This document shows positions 17,361-24,588 of a stretch of 51,655 nt of DNA, piece after piece (positions within the stretch are counted from its first letter, which is position 1; each line of letters starts with the position of its first letter). The stretch spans positions 1 to 51,655 of the forward strand of contig NZ_SPUM01000137.1 in the NCBI RefSeq assembly GCF_004614195.1. Direction: 5' to 3'. The stretch is from Massilia horti. Its GTDB lineage: Bacteria > Pseudomonadota > Gammaproteobacteria > Burkholderiales > Burkholderiaceae_D. Position numbers and translations under genes: made by a program. The notes beneath the pieces were generated by a model. That model searched no databases. It saw nothing but the letters and a program-made list of their open reading frames with translations, and had not been told where the DNA came from.

Positions 17361-18278
17361 ATGTCATCCTACCCATACTTGAGCGACGTGATCAAGGGCA
17401 TTACCGGCTACGATCTTCCCCTGCCCATCGCCATGTTTGGGCTGTTCGTGGGATTTGGGATGCTCGCTGCCGCTGCTTGCCTGCAAATCGAATTACGCCG
17501 CCTGCACGCCGCTGGCCGAATCGCCAACGCGCGCAGGCAGGTCAGGAACAAAAACGGCGAGAACATTATCGTGGAGGTGGCGCCGCACCAGATTGTGACC
17601 GACCTCGTCTTTGTTGTGATGCTCGCAGGCGTTATCGGCGCCCGCCTGTTCCATATTCTCGAACACCTCGACAGTTTTCTTGCCGATCCGTGGAGCATGA
17701 TATTCAGCCGCTCGGGGCTCAGTGTGTTCGGCGGACTGATACTGGGGACCGGTGCGGGCATTATCTTCATCAAGCGCTGGAATCTGCCTGCGCGTCTGCT
17801 GCTTGACGCAGTCGCTCCGGCCATGATGCTTGGCTACGCAATTGGCCGCATCGGATGCCAGGTTTCCGGCGACGGCGATTGGGGCATCGCATCCAACATG
17901 TCGATCAAACCCAACTGGCTTCCGATGTGGGCGTGGGCGCAAACCTACGGCAACAACATTATCGGTGAGGTCATCGCGGCGCCAGGCGTTTATCCAACGC
18001 CGATGTACGAAACGCTGCTCGCATTGGCCTGCTTCGCTGCAATCTGGGCGCTGCGCAAGCATCCGTTCAAGGCTGGATGGCTGTTCTCGTTGTATTTGTT
18101 ATTCGCGGGCCTGGAGCGACTACTGATCGAACAGATTCGCGTCAATCCGATATTCGATCTTGGCTTCGTCCACGCCACCCAGGCCGAAGTGATCGCGGCT
18201 GCGTTGATATTTTTCGGATTGGTCGGGCTGGCTTCCTTGAGTGGCCATCGGAATGCCGACCGATTGATCCCGACCTGA
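17361..18278 (+). CDS. lgt: Lgt-family prolipoprotein diacylglyceryl transferase-like protein
   Basis: This 305-residue polytopic membrane protein shows Lgt hallmarks. These are the helix VFVVMLAGVIGARLFHILEH, the region FGGLILG, the signature GRIGCQVSGDGDWG (GRIGNFINGE in classical Lgt), YPTPMYE and the C-terminal ERLLIEQIRVN. Lgt transfers diacylglyceryl from phosphatidylglycerol to the lipobox Cys of prolipoproteins. The CQVSGDGDWG version of the signature occurs in a divergent branch, and an insertion of about 30 residues after the first helix (GRIANARRQVRNKNGE) is unusual. This may therefore be a second, specialised Lgt beside a housekeeping copy elsewhere; that is inference. It lies 15 bases downstream of the M29-like gene. 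Confidence 0.8.
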   Translation: MSSYPYLSDVIKGITGYDLPLPIAMFGLFVGFGMLAAAACLQIELRRLHAAGRIANARRQVRNKNGENIIVEVAPHQIVTDLVFVVMLAGVIGARLFHILEHLDSFLADPWSMIFSRSGLSVFGGLILGTGAGIIFIKRWNLPARLLLDAVAPAMMLGYAIGRIGCQVSGDGDWGIASNMSIKPNWLPMWAWAQTYGNNIIGEVIAAPGVYPTPMYETLLALACFAAIWALRKHPFKAGWLFSLYLLFAGLERLLIEQIRVNPIFDLGFVHATQAEVIAAALIFFGLVGLASLSGHRNADRLIPT

Positions 18279-18292
18279 TTCAGGAAAACCAC

Positions 18293-19126
18293 ATGCTCAC
18301 CAACGAACAGCGCGCGCAGTACGAAAGCGACGGTTACATCGTCCTCCCCGGCTTCAAGAGCCTTGAAGAGATCGCGCTGCTGCGCAAGCGCGCCGGCGAA
18401 ATCGTTGACGCCTTCGATCCTGACGAATCGCGTTCGATCTTCACTACCAGGGAACAGCAGGCGGACGAGTGGTTCCTCGGCTCGGACAATACGATCCGCT
18501 GCTTCTTTGAAGAGGAAGCGTTCGACGAAAAAGGCCAGCTTCGGCAGGCCAAGGCGCTCTCGATCAACAAGATCGGCCACGCGATGCATGACCTCGATCC
18601 GGTGTTCGAGCGCTTCACGCGAGACCCGAAACTGGCGGAGGTGGCACGCGACCTCGGCCTGGTGCAGGCGCAGGTGTGGCAGTCGATGTACATCTTCAAG
18701 CAGCCTGGCATCGGCGGCGAGGTGCGCTGGCACCAGGACGCCACCTTCTTCGAGACCACGCCGATCAGCGTGACCACGTTCTGGTTCGCGCTCGAGGATG
18801 CGACCATCGACAACGGCTGCCTGTGGGTCGAACCGGGCGGGCATCGCGGCCCGCTGCGCGAACGCTTCGTGCGCATTGGTGACCGCATCACGATGGAAAA
18901 GCTGGACACGACGCCGTGGCCGGATGACAGCGTCGCTGTGCCGCTGGAATGCAGGGCCGGCAGCCTGGTGTGCTTCCACGGCCTGCTGCCGCATTACAGC
19001 GCGCCGAACCGTTCGCCGGTGTCGCGGCATGCGTTCACCTTGCACGCGACTGATGCGCGCACCGAATATTCGCCTCGGAACTGGATCCAGCGCGACGCCG
19101 GCTTTCCAGCACGCGGCTTCGACTAA
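18293..19126 (+). CDS. PhyH family Fe(II)/2-oxoglutarate dioxygenase
   Basis: This 277-residue protein belongs to the phytanoyl-CoA dioxygenase family. The iron ligands are HQD in GEVRWHQDATFF (about 146-148) and the distal His in LLPHYSAPNRS (about 231), followed by the 2-oxoglutarate-binding Arg in SPVSRHAF. The start MLTNEQRAQYESDGYIVLPG is typical of the family. The ATG at 18293 is preceded by AGGA; longer in-frame starts would lie inside the Lgt-like gene. Its stop-proximal segment recurs as two broken fragments downstream (20527-20688 and 24366-24506). The substrate is unknown. It begins 14 bases after the Lgt-like gene and is probably co-transcribed. Confidence 0.85.
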   Translation: MLTNEQRAQYESDGYIVLPGFKSLEEIALLRKRAGEIVDAFDPDESRSIFTTREQQADEWFLGSDNTIRCFFEEEAFDEKGQLRQAKALSINKIGHAMHDLDPVFERFTRDPKLAEVARDLGLVQAQVWQSMYIFKQPGIGGEVRWHQDATFFETTPISVTTFWFALEDATIDNGCLWVEPGGHRGPLRERFVRIGDRITMEKLDTTPWPDDSVAVPLECRAGSLVCFHGLLPHYSAPNRSPVSRHAFTLHATDARTEYSPRNWIQRDAGFPARGFD

Positions 19127-19209
19127 TACTTCCCGTCTTCCTCTCGACCCGCAGGTTGCCTTCCATAGGCGGCCTTTGCACGCCCGTCGCATCGCCACTT
19201 TGGCAATAA

Positions 19210-19230
19210 AATTGCTATGCCATAGCAATT
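19210..19230. promoter_or_regulatory. Perfect A+T-rich palindrome upstream of the S41 protease gene
   Basis: AATTGCTATG-C-CATAGCAATT is a perfect 10-bp inverted repeat. It lies just before a candidate -10 box (TATTCT, 19238-19243), so it overlaps the -35 region of a likely promoter. No T-run follows, so an operator is more likely than a terminator. Confidence 0.45.
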
Positions 19231-19256
19231 GATGTGCTATTCTCAATCCAATCTAT

Positions 19257-19274
19257 TACCTCCGCAAGGAGGTA
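19257..19274 (+). promoter_or_regulatory. Hairpin enclosing a consensus Shine-Dalgarno sequence
   Basis: TACCTCC-GCAA-GGAGGTA forms a 7-bp stem with a GCAA (GNRA) tetraloop. The 3' strand is part of AGGAGG, a full anti-16S match, 11 bases upstream of the ATG at 19285. Folding would hide the ribosome site. The more likely start of the protease gene (19336) has its own GAGGAAAAG. Confidence 0.4.
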
Positions 19275-19335
19275 GTCGATTCGGATGAATTCACCACACA
19301 CCAAGAACCCGCGTGCCGCAATCAGAGGAAAAGAA

Positions 19336-20424
19336 ATGAAAAAGAAATGGATTGTCATACCGTCTTTGCTGGTGCTGACCGTGATCGGAGCATATGCCAC
19401 CATGCCCGTGTGGTGGCCTTTTTGGGATGAATATAGGCCGCGGCAAAAGGTTGTCGTCGACAGCGCGATGCGGGTGGAGGCGGTCGATACGCTGGTGGCG
19501 AAGCTGAACGATCACTATGTCTTCCCCGACAAGGCCAAGCAGATTGAAGCAGTCCTGCGTCAGCGCCATCACGAGGGCAAGTACGATGGCATGACGGACG
19601 GCGAACAGCTGGCAAAACAGCTCACGGACGACCTTCACGGCGTAGCCCATGACCTGCATATGAAGGTGAGGTTCAGCCGCGGGCTGGTTCCGCCCGACGA
19701 TGCAGTCGGGCCTCCACCGGCGTCGCAAGCGGAGTGGGAACAGCGCACCAACTTCGGCATGCGCCTGTTCTTCGGCGTTTACCGCCGCCTGTCAAACCTT
19801 GGCGTGGAAAAGGTCGATCACCTGAGCCCCAACATCGGCTACCTGCAGGTTTCCGGCTTCCCTCCACCTTTCTTCGTGGCCGAAAAGTACGCCGCAGCGA
19901 TGGATAAACTCGCTGACACCGACGGCCTCATCGTGGACCTGCGCGAAAACCGCGGCGGCGGGCCGCAAACGGTGGCCTTACTGGTCAGCTATTTTGTCGA
20001 CCAGCGTACCCGCCTCAACGACATCTGGGATCGCGATACCGGCATCTCTATCCAGCAGTGGACGGAAGATAAGCTCGACGGCAAACGCTATGGTGGCAAG
20101 AAGCCGGTCGTCATCCTGGCCGGCCCGGGCACGAGGTCCGCCGGCGAAGACTTCACCTACACGATGCAGGCACTGAAACGCGCCACGGTGATCGGTGAGA
20201 GGACCTGGGGCGGAGCCCACCCCACGCGCCCTTATCGCCTTGGCGACCATTTTTTTGCCGTGATACCCAGCCGGCGCACCATCAGTCCAATTACCCATAC
20301 CAACTGGGAAGGAGTGGGCGTTATGCCAGATGTTGCGGCGGCGCCGGACAAAGCGCTTGAGGCGGCAAAGGAACTGCTGCAGCGTCAAATCCACGGGGCT
20401 GCTCCCCTTAGCGCTGCGAAGTGA
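19336..20424 (+). CDS. S41 family (C-terminal processing) peptidase, membrane-anchored
   Basis: This 362-residue protein has an N-terminal signal anchor (MKKKWIVIPSLLVLTVIGAY) and a periplasmic S41 protease domain. The conserved strand GLIVDLRENRGGG is present, and the nucleophile Ser lies in PGTRSAGEDFTY (about 268), followed by GERTWGGAH and GVGVMPDV. There is no PDZ domain, which places it with the short tricorn/IRBP-like S41 proteins. A start at 19285 would add 17 hydrophilic residues; the 19336 ATG has a good ribosome site and gives a normal signal sequence. It hydrolyses peptide bonds, probably near C-termini. The substrate is unknown, and the palindromes upstream suggest its own regulation. 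Confidence 0.85.
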   Translation: MKKKWIVIPSLLVLTVIGAYATMPVWWPFWDEYRPRQKVVVDSAMRVEAVDTLVAKLNDHYVFPDKAKQIEAVLRQRHHEGKYDGMTDGEQLAKQLTDDLHGVAHDLHMKVRFSRGLVPPDDAVGPPPASQAEWEQRTNFGMRLFFGVYRRLSNLGVEKVDHLSPNIGYLQVSGFPPPFFVAEKYAAAMDKLADTDGLIVDLRENRGGGPQTVALLVSYFVDQRTRLNDIWDRDTGISIQQWTEDKLDGKRYGGKKPVVILAGPGTRSAGEDFTYTMQALKRATVIGERTWGGAHPTRPYRLGDHFFAVIPSRRTISPITHTNWEGVGVMPDVAAAPDKALEAAKELLQRQIHGAAPLSAAK

Positions 20425-20427
20425 TTC

Positions 20428-20479
20428 AAGCTGGCGACACGCCGGTACGTTTCGGCACGAACGCGCTTGTCGCCAGCTT
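20428..20479 (+). terminator. Long inverted repeat after the S41 gene
   Basis: AAGCTGGCGACA (20428-20439) pairs perfectly with TGTCGCCAGCTT (20468-20479) across a 28-base loop. It begins four bases after the stop codon. Only a weak T-rich stretch follows, so termination is likely but not certain. Confidence 0.5.
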
Positions 20480-20526
20480 CTTCACTTCCGTTTTAGGCGG
20501 CGGCCGATACCGGTAGCCGTCAAATC

Positions 20527-20688
20527 AACTTGGTGTGCTTTCACGGCCTGCTGCCGCATTACAGCGCGCCGAATCGGTCGCCGGTATCGCGGCACGCATT
20601 CACGCTGCATGCCACCTATGCGGGAACGGTCTACTCGGCGGGCTGGATTCAACGCGATCCGGGCTTTCCGTTTCGTGGTTTCGGTTGA
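20527..20688 (+). pseudogene. 3' fragment of a PhyH dioxygenase gene
   Basis: Fifty-three codons and a stop reproduce the end of the PhyH protein at 18293-19126. They run from LVCFHGLLPHYSAPNRSPVS through HAFTLHAT to WIQRDPGFPFRGFG. The stretch AGTVYSAG replaces ARTEYSPRN of the intact copy. There is no start or 5' part. The fragment resembles the one at 24366-24506 in the TVYSAG segment more than it does the intact gene, so both probably derive from a different PhyH paralogue. Confidence 0.85.
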
Positions 20689-20838
20689 ACTAGCCAGCCC
20701 GGCCTACCTAAACATCGTTCAGAAAACACTCTTCACACTGCTTGATCTTCCGCTTCACGTAGCTTGACGGTCGCCAACGCCCCTCTGCTAGGGCCAAGGA
20801 ACAATGTTCGCTGGGTTCAACTTGGCATGGAGGAAGAC

Positions 20839-21330
20839 ATGGCGACGGACATTTATCTGAGCATCGATGGTATTAAGGGCGAGTCAGCCGACTCCACTCA
20901 CCAAGGGTGGATCGAGCTTACTTCAGCACAGTGGGGCGTGAATCAGCCACGGAGCGCAACTGTGTCGACAGGAGGCGGGCACACCGCCGAACGCTGCGAA
21001 CACCGAACCCTTGCGATCAGCAAGCTCGCGGACCTCGCCTCGCCAATCCTGATGCAGACCTGCTCGATGGGCAAGACAATACCGAAGGTCAAACTGGAGT
21101 TCATGCGCGCAGACGGGGATGGCAAGCGCGTGAAGTATTACCAAGTCGAACTGGAAAACGTCATGATCGCCAACATGGAGCAGATGGTTCATGGCGGAGG
21201 CATCCTGCACGACGAAATCGGGTTGCGATTCTCCAAGATCAAATGGACCTATACTCAGCAAAAAATCGGCGGCGGAGCTGGCGGATCGACTATGGGCGGA
21301 TGGGACCTCGCCTGCAATAAGTGCGCCTGA
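20839..21330 (+). CDS. hcp: Type VI secretion Hcp protein
   Basis: Hcp hexamers stack into the inner tube of the type VI secretion system and can carry small effectors. This 163-residue protein starts MATDIYLSIDGIKGES and shows the Hcp hallmarks STGGGHTAERCEHRTLAISK, a KVKLEFMRADGDGKRVKYY core and the C-terminal GGWDL motif. The ATG at 20839 is preceded by GGAGGAAG; in-frame ATGs at 20764 and 20827 are less well placed. It is followed after 11 bases by a murein endopeptidase gene and then an immunity-like gene, the standard order of an Hcp-linked effector module. No core type VI genes are in the window, so this is an auxiliary cluster. Confidence 0.93.
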   Translation: MATDIYLSIDGIKGESADSTHQGWIELTSAQWGVNQPRSATVSTGGGHTAERCEHRTLAISKLADLASPILMQTCSMGKTIPKVKLEFMRADGDGKRVKYYQVELENVMIANMEQMVHGGGILHDEIGLRFSKIKWTYTQQKIGGGAGGSTMGGWDLACNKCA

Positions 21331-21341
21331 CGGAGGCTCCC

Positions 21342-21866
21342 ATGTCAACCGAATGGGCAATCGAAGACGACGACAAGTGCCCCGATCCGCTCCGTCCTCG
21401 CCCGACTAAGGATTCGCGTGGCTTCTTCATGCTCCCGCAGGCCCCGATGGATTCTGGGTACTATGTCTACGGCGATCTCTACAAGAAACCGGCCAAAGGT
21501 GCATACCAGTACGCGCACCCAGCCATGATGACGGCGATTTTTCGCGTTGCGCTCGAGTGGCAAGCCCGCGACAACCGACGGATCGGGATTGGGGACATAA
21601 GCCTTCCGGGAGGCAGGGAGACTCCGGATCACGACTCTCACAGGAGTGGGCTGGAAGTGGATGTGCGGCCGTTGCGTAAAGACGGCCTCGAACTTCCGGT
21701 ATTCTGGTGGGACGCGGAGTATGACAAGGAAGGAACCGAGAAGCTAATCGAGTTGTTCAGGACATTCGCTCCAGTCGTCTACATCTTGTTTAACGGCCCC
21801 GATATTCCGTTTGTAAGGAAAGCGAAGAAGCACGACCACCATTTTCATGTGAAGCTTCGAGGCTGA
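21342..21866 (+). CDS. Putative type VI effector: M74/LAS-type murein endopeptidase
   Basis: This 174-residue protein has the zinc site of LAS peptidases (MepA, M15, VanX types). HRSGLEVD supplies H100 and D107, and HDHHFHV supplies the HxH pair (H167, H169). The flanking GDISLPGG and the spacing most resemble MepA, the penicillin-insensitive murein endopeptidase. Unlike MepA it has no signal peptide and begins with a short polar segment (MSTEWAIEDDDKCPDP), as expected for a cargo delivered through Hcp. Its likely target is peptide cross-links of a rival's peptidoglycan. CGGAGG precedes the ATG. The immunity-like gene begins one base after its stop. Toxic activity is inferred from context. 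Confidence 0.82.
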   Translation: MSTEWAIEDDDKCPDPLRPRPTKDSRGFFMLPQAPMDSGYYVYGDLYKKPAKGAYQYAHPAMMTAIFRVALEWQARDNRRIGIGDISLPGGRETPDHDSHRSGLEVDVRPLRKDGLELPVFWWDAEYDKEGTEKLIELFRTFAPVVYILFNGPDIPFVRKAKKHDHHFHVKLRG

Positions 21867-21867
21867 G

Positions 21868-22269
21868 ATGCATAAATCTACCCTTCTGACTCTGGGCGCA
21901 GTTGCAATCGTGATTTCACTTGCGCATGCCGCCGATCCTTCGTCCGACCCTTATGGACTATGGAAACCACTCCAGGGTGCGATCTACAAAATCCATTCCG
22001 GCATAGTCGCAGATCGGACACCGCCAACCGGCACCGACCGAAAGCTGACTGTCCTTGTCGACGGCAAAACTGCGAAAGACATATTCGACTCGATAGGCCC
22101 TGACCTACCTGAAACGTGCAGCGGGGAGACAGGTGACCGGATGCGGGACAAGCAGGGCATTCATTGCAGCTATACCGCCGAACACAAGGGTACGAAGGAC
22201 GGCCCTTATCGATGCTGGATCGGACTCGATCTTCGTACTGGTGAGAGCGTTGGGACCGTCAGTTGCTGA
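21868..22269 (+). CDS. Putative periplasmic immunity protein for the M74 effector
   Basis: This 133-residue protein has a cleavable signal peptide (LTLGAVAIVISLAHA, cleavage near AHA-AD). The mature domain contains four Cys residues in the pattern TCSGETGDR, GIHCSY, YRCWIGLD and a C-terminal TVSC, suggesting two disulfides. Periplasmic location is what an immunity protein against a peptidoglycan-cutting effector needs. It starts one base after the effector gene. A clear paralogue is encoded at 24589-24978 without an effector. No named family is recognised; the role is inferred from location and signal peptide. Confidence 0.75.
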   Translation: MHKSTLLTLGAVAIVISLAHAADPSSDPYGLWKPLQGAIYKIHSGIVADRTPPTGTDRKLTVLVDGKTAKDIFDSIGPDLPETCSGETGDRMRDKQGIHCSYTAEHKGTKDGPYRCWIGLDLRTGESVGTVSC

Positions 22270-22595
22270 ATCGCGCGGGAAAACGGGGGGCCGTTCCTGC
22301 AATCCGTCAAATCATAACTGACCCCGTGCCTCGGACGTGCCTCGACGGCGTTTCTCCGTAACTCTGATGGCGTTATGCCGGAATCGCGTCCCATGCGGCC
22401 TTGCCGATGACTCCCCAGTTGTAGAAGCCATCTGAGATAGCCTAGCTAAGGCCCTGCTTCTCTATCCATTCGATAGACAGATCAGGACGTAGCGATGAGA
22501 ATTTGGAATGATGTTAGAGCCGATCTCATCATAGAACAACTGAACAGGAAACCCACTGTCGAGCGTTCGACAGCGGGGCCTGAGGCGCTATACAG
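22270..22595. other. Intergenic stretch, no gene recognised
   Basis: No convincing coding frame is seen. A 7-bp hairpin with a four-base loop (CTGTCGA/TCGACAG, 22556-22573) lies between the 3' ends of the immunity gene and the YodC-like gene. It lacks a T-run and could be a weak terminator. Confidence 0.6.
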
Positions 22596-22769
22596 TTACC
22601 AAGCCGGGGTGAACTTTTCGAGCGTAGCCCGCACAAACGTGTCCCGCATCACCTTCTTCTCTTGCATCCACACGCAAGTAACGGTTTCACTTTCCATCTT
22701 CTCAACCGTCATCACGTCGCCGCCGCTTTTCAGTTGCACCGTATCACCAACTTCGAACTCGCCTGCCAT
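22596..22769 (-). CDS. YodC-like small protein (DUF2158)
   Basis: This 57-residue protein matches the YodC/DUF2158 family of tiny beta-rich proteins. It begins MAGEFEVGDTVQLKSGGDVM and has the family's V.CVWMQ segment, where the usual protein has CxWF. The ATG at 22769 is preceded by AAAGGAGAA; a longer frame from 22817 lacks a ribosome site. The function of the family is unknown. Members are frequent in accessory islands, and this one sits between the type VI module and the HEPN gene. Its base composition is less G+C-rich than the flanking core genes. Confidence 0.82.
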   Translation of the reverse strand: MAGEFEVGDTVQLKSGGDVMTVEKMESETVTCVWMQEKKVMRDTFVRATLEKFTPAW

Positions 22770-22940
22770 GACATTCTCCTTTGATGTTGCCTGAAAGACA
22801 TTTTTCGGGTGCAGCATATATAGTTATTAACTACTGCAATTCAAGACCCTTCGTAACTAACTATTTACTGAGTCTTCTGTCTGGACAATGTGGTGTTTTC
22901 CCATAAAAGAGCTAGCCATCCTACCATCGAATGTGCTCCC

Positions 22941-24116
22941 TTAAAAACCCCAAGATGGATTCGAAACCGACGATGGCATCCAGGGATAATGAGCCGTCGC
23001 ACTGACGAAATCGTGTGCGTATTGCGTACGCTCGCCCCAAAACTCAACCTCATCAACATCGGTCAAAGTTGTTTGCAACTGTTGCAATTGGACACTCCAA
23101 TATCCTTGCCCATTCTGGGCCCGTTTGTACATTGCTGTGGCAGATTTTACTTCTACGAGATCTCCCCTCGCCAAACTATCCTGTGATACGAGTTCCGTTT
23201 CATTATCTATTTTTAAGGAAGCATCGCGGATTTCATTCGCGATTTCATTTAAGGCCGCTGTCAAGGTGGCGCGTGGAAAGATAAGACTTATCCGTTTTTT
23301 TGTAACAATATTATTCTGTTCATCAAGAGTGCCGTGAGTAGGTGCCTCGCATACATAGACACAGTTTTCTCTAATCGCTTTGCACGTGGCGAGAATTTGC
23401 GATGTTCTTATATTGCCAACAGAGTAGCTGAAATACTCCTCACCATACTGTGTTCTCTTGAGCACAGGCACCTTGTAGCCCAACTCCACTCTGATCCAGT
23501 TTTGATCCCTACTAAAAAACAAAGAAGTACTAAGATGCTCGTTCCCGATCGATTTTAACTCCTTGTACCACCCCTCGTCCGAATTTGACGGAACAACTTG
23601 GGAGAGCGAAGTTAGTTGCGTTAGGCAGTCCTCTATTTGAAGCAATACATGCTTAGAGTTTTGCTTGATCAAATCAATATCGTCCTCCTTCAACGGACGG
23701 AAATGTGCGAGGGAGTTCCTTACTGTACCAATCTCTTGCAGTTTTGTTAGTATGATCGACTTACTAGCTTTAAAATACGGTCCAAAATACTTCCAATAAG
23801 CTTCTGAAGTGATGATTTGTGTCAGCTCCCCGCTATTTAAGTAAAGCATCGGCGACGACACCTCATAGCCAAGGTAGCCATGCTCCCGTGCTTGCGCAAT
23901 GCGTTTTTTCGTCTCCGTTCGTATCGTGGCACCTTCTGAAATAGCGGCTGAGTCCCATTTGCCCTGCAACTCTTTTTTAAGAATTACGTAGACAAAGATC
24001 CGTAGCGCGTTTTCAAAACGAAAAAGGATATTTAGCGCTTCGTAATAATATAGATGCAACCACCTATCAGGTATTTTCGTTGCACCCTCGTTGACTGTCG
24101 CACTCTTCCAGTCCAT
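22941..24116 (-). CDS. HEPN-domain protein (Swt1-like), possible defence RNase
   Basis: This 391-residue protein is strikingly A+T-rich compared with its neighbours, a sign of recent acquisition. Residues about 20-170 look like a Swt1-type HEPN domain. An N-terminal helix ALNILFRFENALRIFVYVIL is followed later by the catalytic-type motif RNSLAH (R133-H138, R-x4-H). HEPN domains with this motif are metal-independent RNases in many toxin and anti-phage systems. The C-terminal half (about 190-391) is not recognised; it contains Lys/Arg/Glu-rich beta-strand-like segments. AAGGAG precedes the ATG. There is no obvious antitoxin partner; the YodC-like gene downstream on the same strand is the nearest candidate. 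A defence function is inferred from family and island context. Confidence 0.72.
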   Translation of the reverse strand: MDWKSATVNEGATKIPDRWLHLYYYEALNILFRFENALRIFVYVILKKELQGKWDSAAISEGATIRTETKKRIAQAREHGYLGYEVSSPMLYLNSGELTQIITSEAYWKYFGPYFKASKSIILTKLQEIGTVRNSLAHFRPLKEDDIDLIKQNSKHVLLQIEDCLTQLTSLSQVVPSNSDEGWYKELKSIGNEHLSTSLFFSRDQNWIRVELGYKVPVLKRTQYGEEYFSYSVGNIRTSQILATCKAIRENCVYVCEAPTHGTLDEQNNIVTKKRISLIFPRATLTAALNEIANEIRDASLKIDNETELVSQDSLARGDLVEVKSATAMYKRAQNGQGYWSVQLQQLQTTLTDVDEVEFWGERTQYAHDFVSATAHYPWMPSSVSNPSWGF

Positions 24117-24588
24117 ATTCGTTATGCTCCTTGTTCGCTCAAACAGTTCCTATTACCTGCGTTGCTTCTCGGCATCTCAACTGTTGCCGCATGCTTGTCG
24201 GAAATCCTTTGTATTTGAACAAGTTTAACAGAAAGATAAGACTGCCACGACGAAAAGTAAAAGTACCTTGCAGAAGACTTCGGCCCGCTGTGATGGGCTT
24301 AGGAGATGTGACTCATAGTTTCGCACTGAACGACTGGCAAAAGCGATTTTCGTGGCGTATTCCAACAGACGATCTACATCTTCAAGCAGCCGGGCATCGG
24401 CGGCGAGGTGCGCCGGCACCACGACGCGACCGATGCGCGGACGGTCTACTCGGCGGGCAACTGGCTTCAGCGCGATTCGAGCTTTCCGGTTCGTGGTTTT
24501 GGTTGAATTCGCCAGCCGGACGAGTACGAAGCGCGCCGCTTGTCTACTTGGTGGCCAGCGAAACCTGGCAAAGTGAATAGCGCCGCGC
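24117..24588. other. Intergenic stretch with PhyH debris
   Basis: These 472 bases between the HEPN gene and the orphan immunity gene contain a PhyH fragment (24366-24506). Composition changes from A+T-rich near the HEPN gene to G+C-rich at the fragment. No intact gene is seen. Confidence 0.7.
24366..24506 (+). pseudogene. Internally deleted 3' fragment of a PhyH dioxygenase gene
   Basis: Forty-six codons and a stop join two separate parts of a PhyH gene. IYIFKQPGIGGEVR and HHDAT come from the iron-binding region, and they are followed directly by DARTVYSAGNW to SFPVRGFG from the C-terminus. About 80 residues between them are missing. The junction lies at a shared Ala-Thr-(Asp) sequence, suggesting a deletion between short repeats. 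There is no 5' half, so this is a relic. Confidence 0.82.

Larger units (their letters stand above)
20425..20838. other. Intergenic stretch between the S41 gene and hcp
   Basis: These 414 bases hold a 12-bp inverted repeat just after the S41 stop, a broken PhyH gene end, and about 150 bases leading to hcp in which nothing further is recognised. Confidence 0.8.

Noticed and set aside
22495..22794. 99-codon plus-strand frame overlapping the YodC-like gene
   Set aside because: Its second half is the reverse complement of the better supported DUF2158 gene, and the first half resembles nothing.
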